Of a DNA stretch of 64,000 nt, positions 10,285 through 19,509 are shown one piece after another. Location of the stretch: positions 793,040-857,039 of the forward strand of contig NZ_CANLYD010000001.1 in assembly GCF_947495315.1 (NCBI RefSeq). The letters run 5' to 3'. The DNA comes from an uncultured Aquimarina sp. (lineage in GTDB: Bacteria; Bacteroidota; Bacteroidia; Flavobacteriales; Flavobacteriaceae). The stretch's first letter is position 1, and each line of letters begins with the position of its first letter. The notes below the pieces were generated by a model that saw only the letters and a program-made list of their open reading frames with translations, was not told where the DNA came from and searched no databases. The position numbers and the translations under genes were made by a program.

Positions 10285-10752
10285 ATGAAAGGCAAACATT
10301 CATTATGGAGTATAATAGTTCTATTACTGTTCATACAATGCAAGAATAGTTTAGAAACTTCAAATTATTTTAAAGAGCAAGATCAAAAATCTGTACAGGC
10401 TATTTTAAAAGTATTAGACGATCATAGTATTTCCACGATAAATAAAATGGATGTTTGGGTAGATGATTTGGTTCATATGGCCCCAAATCATGCTGTAATT
10501 ACTAATAAATCTTCATTAATAGAACATATCAACAGTGAAAAGCAATATGGTAATGTTGATATGAAGCATGAAATAGTTGAGATGCATTCTTTTGAAAAAA
10601 TTGTAGTTATGCGTGGTAAGGTAACAGGAACATTTTATCCGGTTAATGGTGGTGTATCGAATACTTTTGAAACTAAAAATCTATTTGTTTTTCGAAGGAT
10701 GAAGGATAATTCTTTAAAAATCTGGAAAGTGATTTTTAATATGACTTCTTAA
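10285..10752 (+). CDS. NTF2-like lipoprotein, single domain
   Basis: A short 155-residue lipoprotein with the lipobox LFIQC (Cys19) and one NTF2/SnoaL-like domain after it (MDVWVDDLVHMAPNHAVI, then a repeated beta pattern ending LKIWKVIFNM). It is a relative of each half of the two-domain neighbours. It lies 21 bp after the esterase-like gene. Function is unknown, though it probably acts in the same envelope process as its neighbours. Confidence 0.7.
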   Translation: MKGKHSLWSIIVLLLFIQCKNSLETSNYFKEQDQKSVQAILKVLDDHSISTINKMDVWVDDLVHMAPNHAVITNKSSLIEHINSEKQYGNVDMKHEIVEMHSFEKIVVMRGKVTGTFYPVNGGVSNTFETKNLFVFRRMKDNSLKIWKVIFNMTS

Positions 10753-10782
10753 ACAAAATTCAGAATTCTAAAAGACTAAATA

Positions 10783-11691
10783 ATGAAGAAATATATATCC
10801 TTAGTTTTTGTGTTAGTAGCGTTATTAGCCTGTGAAAACTCAAAAAATAATAAAGTTGATACATTTGAACAATCAGAAACAGTAGAAGATCTTTTACAAG
10901 AATACAATCAAAAAATTAGTAATGCTACAAAGACAAGATCGTTTGAAATAATTCGTGATTTATATGATCAAGAGTCTTTGTTAATGACAGATTACAATCC
11001 TTTAATAGTAAATAGTGATAATATTAAAATATATTATGATACCGTATTCGCCAGACAGAATATTAAGGAGTATGATAGGCAAACAATAGATGTTTTAGAA
11101 TTTACTAACAGAATTATTGAGATAGGATTATTTACCAAGGTTTTTGAAAACTCCGAAAAATTAGAAGGTAAATATTTTAATGTCTGGAAAAAGGACACAC
11201 AAGGAAAACTAAAATTACGTGCAGAATCATTTGGATATTTACGAAATATCGATGACCCTTCGATATTCTTAGTTCCAGAAGTTACTACCTCTATACCTAA
11301 AGTTATTACAATACCAAGAGAATTAGAAGCATATATTGCTTTGGGGAAAAATAATGTAATAACTAGAGTTCCTGAGAAAACTGCGGATTCATATACAGAT
11401 GAAGCAATGTACTTACCGTTTGCTAATACTATTAAAATAGGAAAGTCTGTTTTGATAGATCACTATAAAGCATATTATCATAATCCGGCAAAAATAGATT
11501 CTCTTGAACTGATGACGTATGCATACGATAAAGTAGAAAACGGCTATATAAAATACGGTGGATTTTATGTAGATTGGACAGTTCAGGGATTTTCTGGGAG
11601 TACTGCAGGAAACGGGATTTCATATTGGCGTAGAGAAAAAGATAATTCACTCAGAATACATAGGCAAATAGGATTGCATATACATAAATAA
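10783..11691 (+). CDS. Two-domain NTF2-like lipoprotein
   Basis: The 302-residue lipoprotein has a lipobox ending LLAC (Cys17). Two NTF2/SnoaL-like halves follow, built like the 8220 protein (LFTKVFEN...FNVWKKDTQGKLKL in the first half, ISYWRREKDNSLRIHRQIG in the second). It is the last gene of the cluster and probably arose from 8220 or the reverse by duplication. A two-way terminator separates it from the convergent M56 gene. Confidence 0.72.
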   Translation: MKKYISLVFVLVALLACENSKNNKVDTFEQSETVEDLLQEYNQKISNATKTRSFEIIRDLYDQESLLMTDYNPLIVNSDNIKIYYDTVFARQNIKEYDRQTIDVLEFTNRIIEIGLFTKVFENSEKLEGKYFNVWKKDTQGKLKLRAESFGYLRNIDDPSIFLVPEVTTSIPKVITIPRELEAYIALGKNNVITRVPEKTADSYTDEAMYLPFANTIKIGKSVLIDHYKAYYHNPAKIDSLELMTYAYDKVENGYIKYGGFYVDWTVQGFSGSTAGNGISYWRREKDNSLRIHRQIGLHIHK

Positions 11692-11776
11692 CGAAACTGC
11701 ATTGAAATAAAATTTTATGGAACCCCGAAATTGAAGCCTGATAAAATTGTCTAGTCACTGATAATAGATGAAATAT

Positions 11777-11814
11777 GAAAAATGCTGCTAACTAAAATAA
11801 TTAACAGCATTTTC
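11777..11814. terminator. Two-way terminator between convergent genes
   Basis: The hairpin GAAAAATGCTGCTAA / TTAACAGCATTTTC has A/T runs on both sides, so it can end transcripts from both directions. It sits between the NTF2-like cluster and the M56 gene. Confidence 0.75.
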
Positions 11815-11861
11815 AATGATTGATGAATGTAATTAGTTGTTGGCTAGATTGAAATAAACAC

Positions 11862-14612
11862 TTAAAAATGAATTTTTATTCTGGTTGCTTGCTCTAGTGA
11901 TATATTTGGATCTTCATCTTTCAATGATTTTACAAATTCAAGAGTAACATTATGAATTTTAAGACTCATAGCTTGATCCGCTGTAATATTAGTATATCCT
12001 AAATCTTCAAAAGGTTTTATAAATTCGGGTGTTACATTATGGATTTTAAAAGAGATCATATCATCCATAGGTAGGTTGCCAAATTTTGTTTTCTTAAATT
12101 CTTTAATATACTCTGGTGATACATTATGAATTTTAAGAGACATCAGATCATCAATGTCCAGGTTGTTATATCCGATTTTTATATACTCGGCAGCAGCATC
12201 CAGAGATACATTATGAATTTTTAAAGACATAGCTTCTTCTAAAGAAATATTTTTATAACCAGCTTTTTTGAAGGTCTCTATAAATTCTGGAGTTACATTG
12301 TGAATTTTCAATCCTACAACATCATCTAGCGGAATATTTTTATATCCTGCATCGTGATACTTTTTTATAAAATCTGGCGTAACATTATGAATTTTAAGAG
12401 AAATAATGTCGTCTACGGAAGCATTTTCGTAACCAAGTGCTTTAAATTGTTTTATAAAATCACCTGGTGTTTGTTGCGCATCTTGATATGCTTTACCAGA
12501 ACTATTGGTAGAACTTGACTGGCCATTACTCTTAGCAATTTTTACTTGCTCAGGAGAAATATTATGTATTTTTAGTTTAATTGCTTCCTTTAAGGAAATA
12601 TTGCTCTGCCCGGATTTTTTAAAAGACTGTATGAGATCAGCTGTGACATTATGGATTTTTAAATCTTTTGCTTCTTTTAAAGAAATATTGGGATACCCAA
12701 TCTTTTTAAAACTACTAATAAATGCAGGCGTGATATTATGAATTTTTAAGTTTTTAGCCTCTTTTAACGTAATATTTTTATATCCTGCATCTTTATAAGA
12801 TTGGACATATTGCGGTGTCACATTATGAATCTTAAGGTTCTGTGCTTCTTTTGCAGAAATATTCGTATATCCTTCTTTCTTGAAGTTTGCAATAAAATCA
12901 GGAGAAACATTATGGATTTTCAATTTCATATAGTCATTTAGTGACATCTTTTTATATCCATTATCGTTATATGATTTAATGAACTCTGGAGAGAGGTTAT
13001 GAATTTTCGCTTTCGTAATTTCCTTTAACGTAGCCTTTTGACCATTCACCTTATTGATAAATTTTATATAAGCTACATCTACATCAAATAGGTTTAATTT
13101 ACTTACTTCCTCCATTGTATAGTTAGTGTACCCAAGTGCTGAAAGTTCTTTTCGATACAATTTTAGTTTTTCCAGAGAAAGTCCTTTATGGATAATATCT
13201 TCAAAATCATCCTGACTTAATGAAAGGTTTTCTTTTTTTAGATATGCTAAATATGTAGTATCAAAATCTGTAAGAAAACAGTGTACAAGTTCTTCATTAT
13301 CTGCAGTGAACCCTTGTTTAGATAGCGCACTACTGAAACTAGCATTTGGTGTGAAAGTATATCTTCCATCTCCAATTCCATTTTCGAATTCACCCAGATA
13401 TACCATAGTTCCGGCATCTCTTGTTATTTCTAGTTTTTGTTTATCACCAGCAGGGAAACCTGCAAAGAAAGATGGATCATAACATCGTGTTATAGACCAA
13501 TAACTTCGTTTGAGAGGTTCTGCACTTCTGTACATAACACATAGTTTTCCTCCCCCAACTTCGGCATCCCAAACACCTTTAGTAAAATCATTTTTAAATT
13601 TTGACTCTTTAAAATGTTCATCCGTTGGAGTTTCTAATTCATTTGAAAAAGCTTCATCAACTTCAGCGATTGATGGATTAATACTAACCGGATTGAATGA
13701 TAATACGGTTATGGCCAGTAATGGAATAATGATTAGGTATTTCCATCCTGATTTTGCAGTCGATTTTTTAGAATTCATCATAATTATTCGTTTTTTGAGA
13801 AATGATTGATTGTAACTTGTTGCCAAACCTGTTGGCATATCTGGGGTTGATACTTTTAGTAAATTCATTTGATAAACTTCCTTATCCTCACCTTTAGTAA
13901 GCATACCGCTATCTGTGAGATATTCGAGATTATTATCAATAGCTTTTCGATATAACCATGCAAAAGGATTAAACCATTGCACGGTCACTAGCAATTCTAC
14001 CAACAACATATCTAAACTATGTTTACCAGTAATATGCATTTGTTCATGCTTCAAGATCTGTAAATACGTATCTGGATTATATTGATTTGGATTGATAAAT
14101 ATTCTGTTCCAGAAAGAGTAGGGGGCATGATTCGTATCGGTTTCTACTATTTTATACGTATCTACTTCTATACTAGGATGTTGTATCATTCTATATAATA
14201 GCACAGCTAATTGGATTAAAAAATTAACTCCAAAAGCCATAACTCCTAAAATATAGATATAGAGAATGATTGATTTCCAGTCTAAAGAAATAATAGAAGG
14301 AGTGATGGTATTCGCAATATTTTCTGAAGTTGAAGTCGTTATTTTTGCAGATTCGTTATATTGAATTTCATTTTCCGTAATTGGAAATTCGGTTACTTCA
14401 GTAGCTTGATGTTCAACTTCAGGTTTCTGAAAAATAGTAGTTCTGAAGGATATGTTTTCCGGTACTGATATAAAAGGTAATGAGAACGAGACAAGGATTA
14501 ACCCTAGTAAAACCCATCTGTTTAAGTGGTAAAATGTCTCTTTAGAAAGGAATAATCTGTAGATTAGATACGATAAACCTATAAGTGCTGCACTGTAGAT
14601 GATATAAGCCAT
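11862..14612 (-). CDS. M56 (BlaR1/MecR1-like) membrane protease with KIHN repeats
   Basis: This 916-residue protein is a BlaR1-type sensor protease. It has transmembrane segments at about 1-60 and 110-145, the zinc motif HEQMH at 189-193 and a further membrane segment near 285-305. The long outer region lacks the usual penicillin-binding sensor domain. About residues 535-916 are tandem repeats of roughly 33 residues, each centred on LKIHNVTPEFI-type sequence. I count twelve KIHN copies plus a last KIHF. The start overlaps the stop of the BlaI gene by one base, so the two are co-transcribed. The signal is unknown; by family it should cleave the BlaI repressor. Confidence 0.9.
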   Translation of the reverse strand: MAYIIYSAALIGLSYLIYRLFLSKETFYHLNRWVLLGLILVSFSLPFISVPENISFRTTIFQKPEVEHQATEVTEFPITENEIQYNESAKITTSTSENIANTITPSIISLDWKSIILYIYILGVMAFGVNFLIQLAVLLYRMIQHPSIEVDTYKIVETDTNHAPYSFWNRIFINPNQYNPDTYLQILKHEQMHITGKHSLDMLLVELLVTVQWFNPFAWLYRKAIDNNLEYLTDSGMLTKGEDKEVYQMNLLKVSTPDMPTGLATSYNQSFLKKRIIMMNSKKSTAKSGWKYLIIIPLLAITVLSFNPVSINPSIAEVDEAFSNELETPTDEHFKESKFKNDFTKGVWDAEVGGGKLCVMYRSAEPLKRSYWSITRCYDPSFFAGFPAGDKQKLEITRDAGTMVYLGEFENGIGDGRYTFTPNASFSSALSKQGFTADNEELVHCFLTDFDTTYLAYLKKENLSLSQDDFEDIIHKGLSLEKLKLYRKELSALGYTNYTMEEVSKLNLFDVDVAYIKFINKVNGQKATLKEITKAKIHNLSPEFIKSYNDNGYKKMSLNDYMKLKIHNVSPDFIANFKKEGYTNISAKEAQNLKIHNVTPQYVQSYKDAGYKNITLKEAKNLKIHNITPAFISSFKKIGYPNISLKEAKDLKIHNVTADLIQSFKKSGQSNISLKEAIKLKIHNISPEQVKIAKSNGQSSSTNSSGKAYQDAQQTPGDFIKQFKALGYENASVDDIISLKIHNVTPDFIKKYHDAGYKNIPLDDVVGLKIHNVTPEFIETFKKAGYKNISLEEAMSLKIHNVSLDAAAEYIKIGYNNLDIDDLMSLKIHNVSPEYIKEFKKTKFGNLPMDDMISFKIHNVTPEFIKPFEDLGYTNITADQAMSLKIHNVTLEFVKSLKDEDPNISLEQATRIKIHF

Positions 14613-14971
14613 TACTTATTGTTTTTAATGAGTTTAATGATTTCTTCTAATTCTTCGGTATTTATTTTTTCTTCTTTGGCAAAGAACTTTACCAAAGCCA
14701 GCGGTGAGTTGTCGAAGTAATTATTAACTACTTCACCTAAAACATCTTTTTGATAGTCTTGTTTAGAGATCAAAGGGTAATACTGAAAACTATTGCCAAA
14801 TGCTTTATGACTAATAAATCCCTTTTCCTCTAAAATCTTTACAATAGTTGCAGTCGTATTATAATGAGGCTTGGGATCCGGTAGTTCTTCAATGATTTCC
14901 TTAATGAAGGCTTTTTCGAGTTTCCATAAACTCTGCATGATCTGTTCTTCTCTTTTAGCTAACTTTTGCAT
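14612..14971 (-). CDS. BlaI/MecI-family transcriptional repressor
   Basis: A 119-residue winged-helix repressor (EEQIMQSLWKLEKAFIKEII, then the typical YNTTATIVKILEEKGFI recognition region). It is expected to bind TACA/TAATTAGT-type operators and to be cleaved by the M56 protein encoded just downstream. The promoter carries several ACTAATTAGT palindromes, consistent with autoregulation. Confidence 0.95.
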   Translation of the reverse strand: MQKLAKREEQIMQSLWKLEKAFIKEIIEELPDPKPHYNTTATIVKILEEKGFISHKAFGNSFQYYPLISKQDYQKDVLGEVVNNYFDNSPLALVKFFAKEEKINTEELEEIIKLIKNNK

Positions 14972-14991
14972 GATCTTGAAATTTGATATAG

Positions 14992-15048
14992 CAAACGTAC
15001 TACTAATTAGTTAGTTTAGCAACTAATTAATTAGTAGTTTAACTAATT
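14992..15048 (-). promoter_or_regulatory. Promoter and operators of the blaI-M56 operon
   Basis: On the minus strand a perfect Bacteroidota -7 box TACGTTTG (plus-strand 14992-14999) lies 20 bp from a -33 TTG (15020-15022). Palindromes ACTAATTAGT (15002-15011) and ACTAATTAATTAGT (15022-15035) overlap the spacer and the -33 box, with a third half at 15041-15048. These are likely BlaI operators. Confidence 0.75.
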
Positions 15049-15123
15049 GATTCGGAGTTTTGTCTTGTAAATGCTTGTTTTAAAGGTGTTTTAAGAGATT
15101 GTTAAATATGTGCTAAAATGTTT

Positions 15124-16059
15124 TTAAAAAGGTAGATTGCCTAAATCCACGTTTCCTCCAGAGAGAATAATTCCTATTTTTTTACTCTGAAATCGTTCTT
15201 TTTCTCTAAGCAAAGCAGCCAATGGAACTGCACAAGAAGGTTCTATAATGATTTTCATACGTTCCCAAATCAAACGCATAGCGGCTATAATTTCTTCCTC
15301 ATCTACTCGGATAATCTCCGAAACATATTTCTGTATGATAGGAAAAGTAAGATCTCCTAAAGGCATTTTGAGTCCGTCAGCAGCTGTGTTGGTGGTTTCG
15401 TTAATTTCTAATGTACCACTTTGTAGTGCTCTATAAGCATCATCTACTTCAAAAGGTTCTCCACCAATGACTTTACAATTTTTTCCATAAAAATGAGCCG
15501 CCAATGCTGTTCCAGAAATCAGTCCGCCACCGCCAACAGGAGAAAATATATATTCTAAATCGGGATAATCTTGCAATAATTCTAAAGCTGCAGTTCCTTG
15601 TCCTAATATTACATTGTGGTCATTATAGGGATGTAAAAAAGTTGCTCCTTTTTCAGTTTGAATTTTATTTGCTGTTGCTTCACGATCTTTATGAGTAGGA
15701 GGGCATTCTATAATTTCTCCTCCATAATCTTTAACTGCATCTTTTTTTACTTGTGGAGCATTAGAAGGCATTACAATATATGCTTTTACTCCTAAACTCT
15801 GAGCTGCAAGTGATAGCGCTTGCGCAAAATTACCAGAAGAGTGTGTAACCACTCCTTTAGCTTTTTGTTCATTAGATAATTGTAAAATAGCATGTGTTGC
15901 GCCACGCATTTTAAAAGCTCCCATTCGCTGAAAATTTTCACACTTAAAATATAAATCTGCTCCTGAGATTTTGTTAAGGAGTCGTGATGTTAGGATAGGA
16001 GTTCTATGTATATAGGATGCTATAGTTTGGGCAGTATTGGTAAGGCTTTTTGCATTCAT
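15124..16059 (-). CDS. PLP-dependent threonine/serine dehydratase or serine racemase
   Basis: A fold-type II PLP enzyme of about 311 residues. The PLP lysine is in GAFKMRGAT, the phosphate loop is SSGNFAQAL, and a second glycine loop is SPVGGGGLISG. It lacks the C-terminal ACT regulatory domain of biosynthetic IlvA, so it is a catabolic dehydratase or a serine/threonine racemase. I prefer the start at 16059 (MNAKSL) over 16080, because the extra seven residues are hydrophobic and not conserved in this family. The methyltransferase gene lies just upstream on the same strand. Confidence 0.88.
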   Translation of the reverse strand: MNAKSLTNTAQTIASYIHRTPILTSRLLNKISGADLYFKCENFQRMGAFKMRGATHAILQLSNEQKAKGVVTHSSGNFAQALSLAAQSLGVKAYIVMPSNAPQVKKDAVKDYGGEIIECPPTHKDREATANKIQTEKGATFLHPYNDHNVILGQGTAALELLQDYPDLEYIFSPVGGGGLISGTALAAHFYGKNCKVIGGEPFEVDDAYRALQSGTLEINETTNTAADGLKMPLGDLTFPIIQKYVSEIIRVDEEEIIAAMRLIWERMKIIIEPSCAVPLAALLREKERFQSKKIGIILSGGNVDLGNLPF

Positions 16060-16091
16060 GCTAATAAAAAGTAAGATCAATAACGAAGATA

Positions 16092-16733
16092 CTATTTTTT
16101 TCTACCTATCAGTAGTGTATTAGTTCCATGAATATTGCTGTGTAGCTGAAACTCTATCTTTTTAGAATAATTGGTTATTAGCGATTGTATGTCAGAATCA
16201 TCATTCAGTTGGATACCTGCATTAAAAAGCACATTTCCTTTAGGTTTTATTAATTCAATGAGTTGATCCCAAAAAGAGATCTGATAAAATTTGATAGGCA
16301 CTTTTAGGTCAATGAAGAGATCTATGATGATTAGATCAAAAGAGTTTTTACAATTAATTACAAAACGATGCGCATCTTCAGAAATAATAGTCAAATCTTT
16401 ATTTTCTGTAATGTCGAATTCATCTTTTGCTAATTGAATAATTATTGGATCAATTTCTACAGTAGTGATATGACCACTGTGTTTATATCGATTTCTTAAT
16501 GTATCTATTACACTTCCTCCGCCCATTCCCAGTAATAGCACACTAGACTTACTATCAAAGTATATTTTAGACAATCCATAATCTAAAATACGTTGTAATG
16601 AACCATAAGAGTAGTTAGCAGTTTCACTATCCAACACTTTTTTTCCATTCATCCAGGTGATTTCCAGAGTTCCGTTAATTTTAGACTGAATTTTTTTGGT
16701 AAACGGCCAGACATAACTAACGATTTTTTTCAT
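16092..16733 (-). CDS. Spermidine-synthase-like SAM methyltransferase
   Basis: This 213-residue Rossmann protein has motif I LLLGMGGGSVIDTL, the acidic loop VEIDPIIIQLA and FDLIIIDLF, which is typical of spermine/spermidine synthase-like proteins. It lacks the polyamine-synthase N-terminal beta domain, so substrate is unknown. It precedes the PLP dehydratase by about 30 bp on the same strand. Confidence 0.8.
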   Translation of the reverse strand: MKKIVSYVWPFTKKIQSKINGTLEITWMNGKKVLDSETANYSYGSLQRILDYGLSKIYFDSKSSVLLLGMGGGSVIDTLRNRYKHSGHITTVEIDPIIIQLAKDEFDITENKDLTIISEDAHRFVINCKNSFDLIIIDLFIDLKVPIKFYQISFWDQLIELIKPKGNVLFNAGIQLNDDSDIQSLITNYSKKIEFQLHSNIHGTNTLLIGRKK

Positions 16734-16835
16734 ATACCAGTATTGATGATAGTTAGTGGTAATATTAAGACTAAAAAAAACGTGTAGATTATCAATATTT
16801 AATTTTAGATAACCTACACGCTATTTTTTTAATAA

Positions 16836-17234
16836 TTATAAAGCGTTTGCACCAGCTTCTGCTACAGCATGATCATTTTCTACGCTACTACCGCTCACTC
16901 CAATTGCTCCTATAATCTCATCGTTTTCATTCTTGATTGGAACTCCTCCTGGGAAAGTTATTAGACCTCCGTTAGAATGCTCAATGTTATATAAAGGACC
17001 TCCTGGTTGTGATAGTTCTCCAATTGTACCGGTATTCATATCAAAGAAACGAGCTGTTTTTGCTTTCTTTAAAGAGATATCAAGAGAACCTAACCACGCT
17101 CCATCCATACGTGCAAAAGCTACAAGATTTGCTCCTGCATCAACGACAGAAATATTCATTTTGGTATTTAATGCAATAGATTTTGCCTTAGCGGCACTAA
17201 TAATTTTCTCCGCTTGTTCTAATGTAATGTTCAT
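16836..17234 (-). CDS. GlcG/HbpS-family protein
   Basis: A 132-residue member of the GlcG/HbpS (DUF336) family with the typical segments [29 protein letters not shown] and GAIGVSGSS. Family members bind heme or cobalamin or are of unknown function. It has no signal peptide. It stands alone, followed by a 100-bp gap to the methyltransferase. Confidence 0.88.
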   Translation of the reverse strand: MNITLEQAEKIISAAKAKSIALNTKMNISVVDAGANLVAFARMDGAWLGSLDISLKKAKTARFFDMNTGTIGELSQPGGPLYNIEHSNGGLITFPGGVPIKNENDEIIGAIGVSGSSVENDHAVAEAGANAL

Positions 17235-17409
17235 GTAAATTCTGTTTTAAAAGTATAAATAATCAATGGCAATATCCTGAATATATCGTATTCGGAGATG
17301 AATTATATCATAAATAAAATATAAAGTTTAAAACAATTTTTTTAATAACGTATAAGTGTATTAACAACAGATTTAGGTTCTATTTTACATTAACAATGAT
17401 ATCTTGATG

Positions 17410-17501
17410 GACGTTAAACATCCCTCTAAGTCTCCTCGCCGCAGCGAGGAGACTTTACTAACTCTCTTCCTTCGAAGGAAGGGTTGGGGGATGGATGTTA
17501 T
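17410..17501. repeat. Double-hairpin intergenic repeat
   Basis: Two perfect hairpins lie in tandem: GTCTCCTCGC / GCGAGGAGAC (17430-17453) and the 16-nt palindrome CTTCCTTCGAAGGAAG (17466-17481). Both are enclosed by an outer match AACATCCC / GGGATGGATGTT. The GC content stands out from the AT-rich surroundings. The rest of the 388-bp gap 17235-17622 shows nothing I can identify. Confidence 0.7.
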
Positions 17502-17622
17502 TTTTCAATAAAAATTTTAATAACCTGAAAACGGGCATTTTATTAGATACACCTGTAATTTAAAAACCCAATTATCAAGGCTATTCAAAACTACAACCTA
17601 GATTTATAATGACATACGCTTG

Positions 17623-18164
17623 TTATTCCGCCATTTTATAAGCTTCTTTTAACCATTCCGTTAACTCTGTATCTACTTGATCAATCGATTTCAATTGAAC
17701 TCTATGGGTACACATGGTGCCAAAAGGACCTGAGTTTTGAAGCCGTTCTGTAGTAGGTTTCTCTTTTAGTTTTAAACCTAGATCAATTCTGGTTTTAGTA
17801 GCTGGTTTAATAAGTGCAAACTGCTTTTTTCTAATAATGCTAACACTGGTTTTTTAGGTGTTTTAACGACATCATCACCAAAAGATCCTACGATAGTAAG
17901 AAGCTTTTCATAAATAGGAAATAAATTTTCCTTGCCCTTGTATTGGCTTGTTACCAAATCATCAGGCGTATCATTAGACTCTTTGGATAAGGAGACAATA
18001 GTATTGGCAAATCCGTGAGTTACACTATGTTCTTCTTTTAAGAATTTAACTGCTTCACCGTGTTTAGCAAATGATTTGTCTTTTAAAATTTGTTTCCATT
18101 CTTCTAAGGACTTACCTGTTTTCTCAGGCATATTATTAATCATCGTTTGTAGTGCTTGATCCAT
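17623..18164 (-). pseudogene. DUF4287/DUF5655 protein gene, frameshifted
   Basis: The first 110 or so residues form a DUF4287 domain (GKSLEEWKQILKD, AKHGEAVKFLKEEH) and the start of a DUF5655 domain. The frame then ends early, at about 17778. In the -1 frame the protein continues from KKQFALIKPATKTRIDLGL to EWLKEAYKMAE with its stop at 17623. The break lies in a run of six A near 17830; one more A would restore a normal full-length protein of about 180 residues. It is either a real inactivation or a homopolymer sequencing error. Confidence 0.8.
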
Positions 18165-18174
18165 AAAGTTGATT

Positions 18175-18585
18175 TTACAAAGTGCCTAAGATAGCACCCA
18201 TTAATGTTAATGATAATATACAATATCCGGCATTGATGAAGTATGCTTTTAAAGATTTCATTTCGAAAATATATAAAATTCCCAAAAATGTAGCAACCCA
18301 ACCAAATCCAGCAAAAAAACCTGCTAATGTTCCGAATATAATATCAGCTTCTTTGCCAATAAACATTTCCAAAATTACTGTAGCAATAAAAGCTAGTAGT
18401 AAAGAAATCCCAAATGTTTTAGGAATGCTTCGGTTTTTAAGGTCATCTTTTGTGAAATTGAACAAATCCATCCAGATATGTCCGAATAGAGGACCATACC
18501 ATATGCCTCCTAATAAGAAAGTTGATAATGTGGCTATTATTACCGATAACCAGTTAATTGCTTCAAAAGTAGTTGCTAGATCCAT
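18175..18585 (-). CDS. DUF1761 membrane protein
   Basis: A 136-residue protein with four likely transmembrane helices and the family motif GGIWYGPLFGHIWM near residue 26. Function is unknown. It lies 10 bp upstream of the DUF4287 gene and probably shares its transcript. Confidence 0.85.
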   Translation of the reverse strand: MDLATTFEAINWLSVIIATLSTFLLGGIWYGPLFGHIWMDLFNFTKDDLKNRSIPKTFGISLLLAFIATVILEMFIGKEADIIFGTLAGFFAGFGWVATFLGILYIFEMKSLKAYFINAGYCILSLTLMGAILGTL

Positions 18586-18643
18586 GCTTTTATTTTTAAA
18601 AGAACAATTTTAGCGAAATACTTTTTTGCAGGATAGTAAAAAA

Positions 18644-19474
18644 TTAACCTTCTCTATCCAAAGGAAAGAAATTGGGTTCATCTTTATTGAATTCTTGCTT
18701 GATAAATTCTTGAGGATTAAAACCAGAAAAATGATTAAACTCTTTGATAAAGTGAGATTGATCTGCATACCCACATTGATAAGCCACTTGAGACCAAGAT
18801 ATACTTTCTTTTTGTTGAACTTGTTGCAAGATCTCATTGAACCGTAAGATTCGTTGGTAATATTTAGGGGTCACACCTATATATTTTTTGAATTGATCTA
18901 TAAGATGCTTTTGAGTATATGGATAGCTCCCGATGGCTTCATTAAAATTAGTTACGGGTTCTGTTTCTAGCTTTTCTACTACAGAAAGTAATTCTTTAGA
19001 TGGTATTTTAGATTCATTAAATCTATTTATTAACCATTTTTCCGCTAAACTGAATTTATCTAGAGATGCCTCTTGTTTTAGAAGGTTTTCTCTTAGTAGT
19101 ACGAGTTCTTCTCCAAAAATTTCTTCAGAAGAAAGAATCGTTTCACTCAGATCTGCTGCAGGAAAATGAAAAAAAGGAAAGGTTCCAAAAGGCTTAAACT
19201 GAATCACAAACATTTCGGATTTTGGATGAGCAGAAATTGAGATATAGTTTTTGTGTATCCCAGATATCCAAGCTTTCGTATATGTTCTGTTAGGTTTTAG
19301 CGTAATATTATCAAATGTATTTCTAGGGATGTCATCTAATTCGAATATAATAAACACATGTCCAGTGGGTACAACTCGCTCTATAGAATGATCCGGTATA
19401 AAATCTTTAAAATGAAATATAGATTCAATGTACTTGCTAATTGGAGAATTCAGTTGATGAGTTTCGAATATCAT
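18644..19474 (-). CDS. AraC-family transcriptional regulator
   Basis: A 276-residue regulator. The N-terminal half resembles the DUF6597 sensor domain (VPTGHVFIIFELDD). The C-terminal double HTH is about 165-265 (SYPYTQKHLIDQFKKYIGVTPKYYQRILRFNEIL, then QVAYQCGYADQSHFIKEF). No membrane segment is present. It may control the downstream DUF1761/DUF4287 pair, which is read in the same direction. Confidence 0.9.
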   Translation of the reverse strand: MIFETHQLNSPISKYIESIFHFKDFIPDHSIERVVPTGHVFIIFELDDIPRNTFDNITLKPNRTYTKAWISGIHKNYISISAHPKSEMFVIQFKPFGTFPFFHFPAADLSETILSSEEIFGEELVLLRENLLKQEASLDKFSLAEKWLINRFNESKIPSKELLSVVEKLETEPVTNFNEAIGSYPYTQKHLIDQFKKYIGVTPKYYQRILRFNEILQQVQQKESISWSQVAYQCGYADQSHFIKEFNHFSGFNPQEFIKQEFNKDEPNFFPLDREG

Positions 19475-19509
19475 ATTTAATTACCGCTGAGTTTATACAG
19501 ATTATAGTA

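Noticed and set aside
12505..12741. Open frames opposite the KIHN repeat region
   Set aside because: They mirror the repeat periodicity of the minus-strand gene and have no features of their own.
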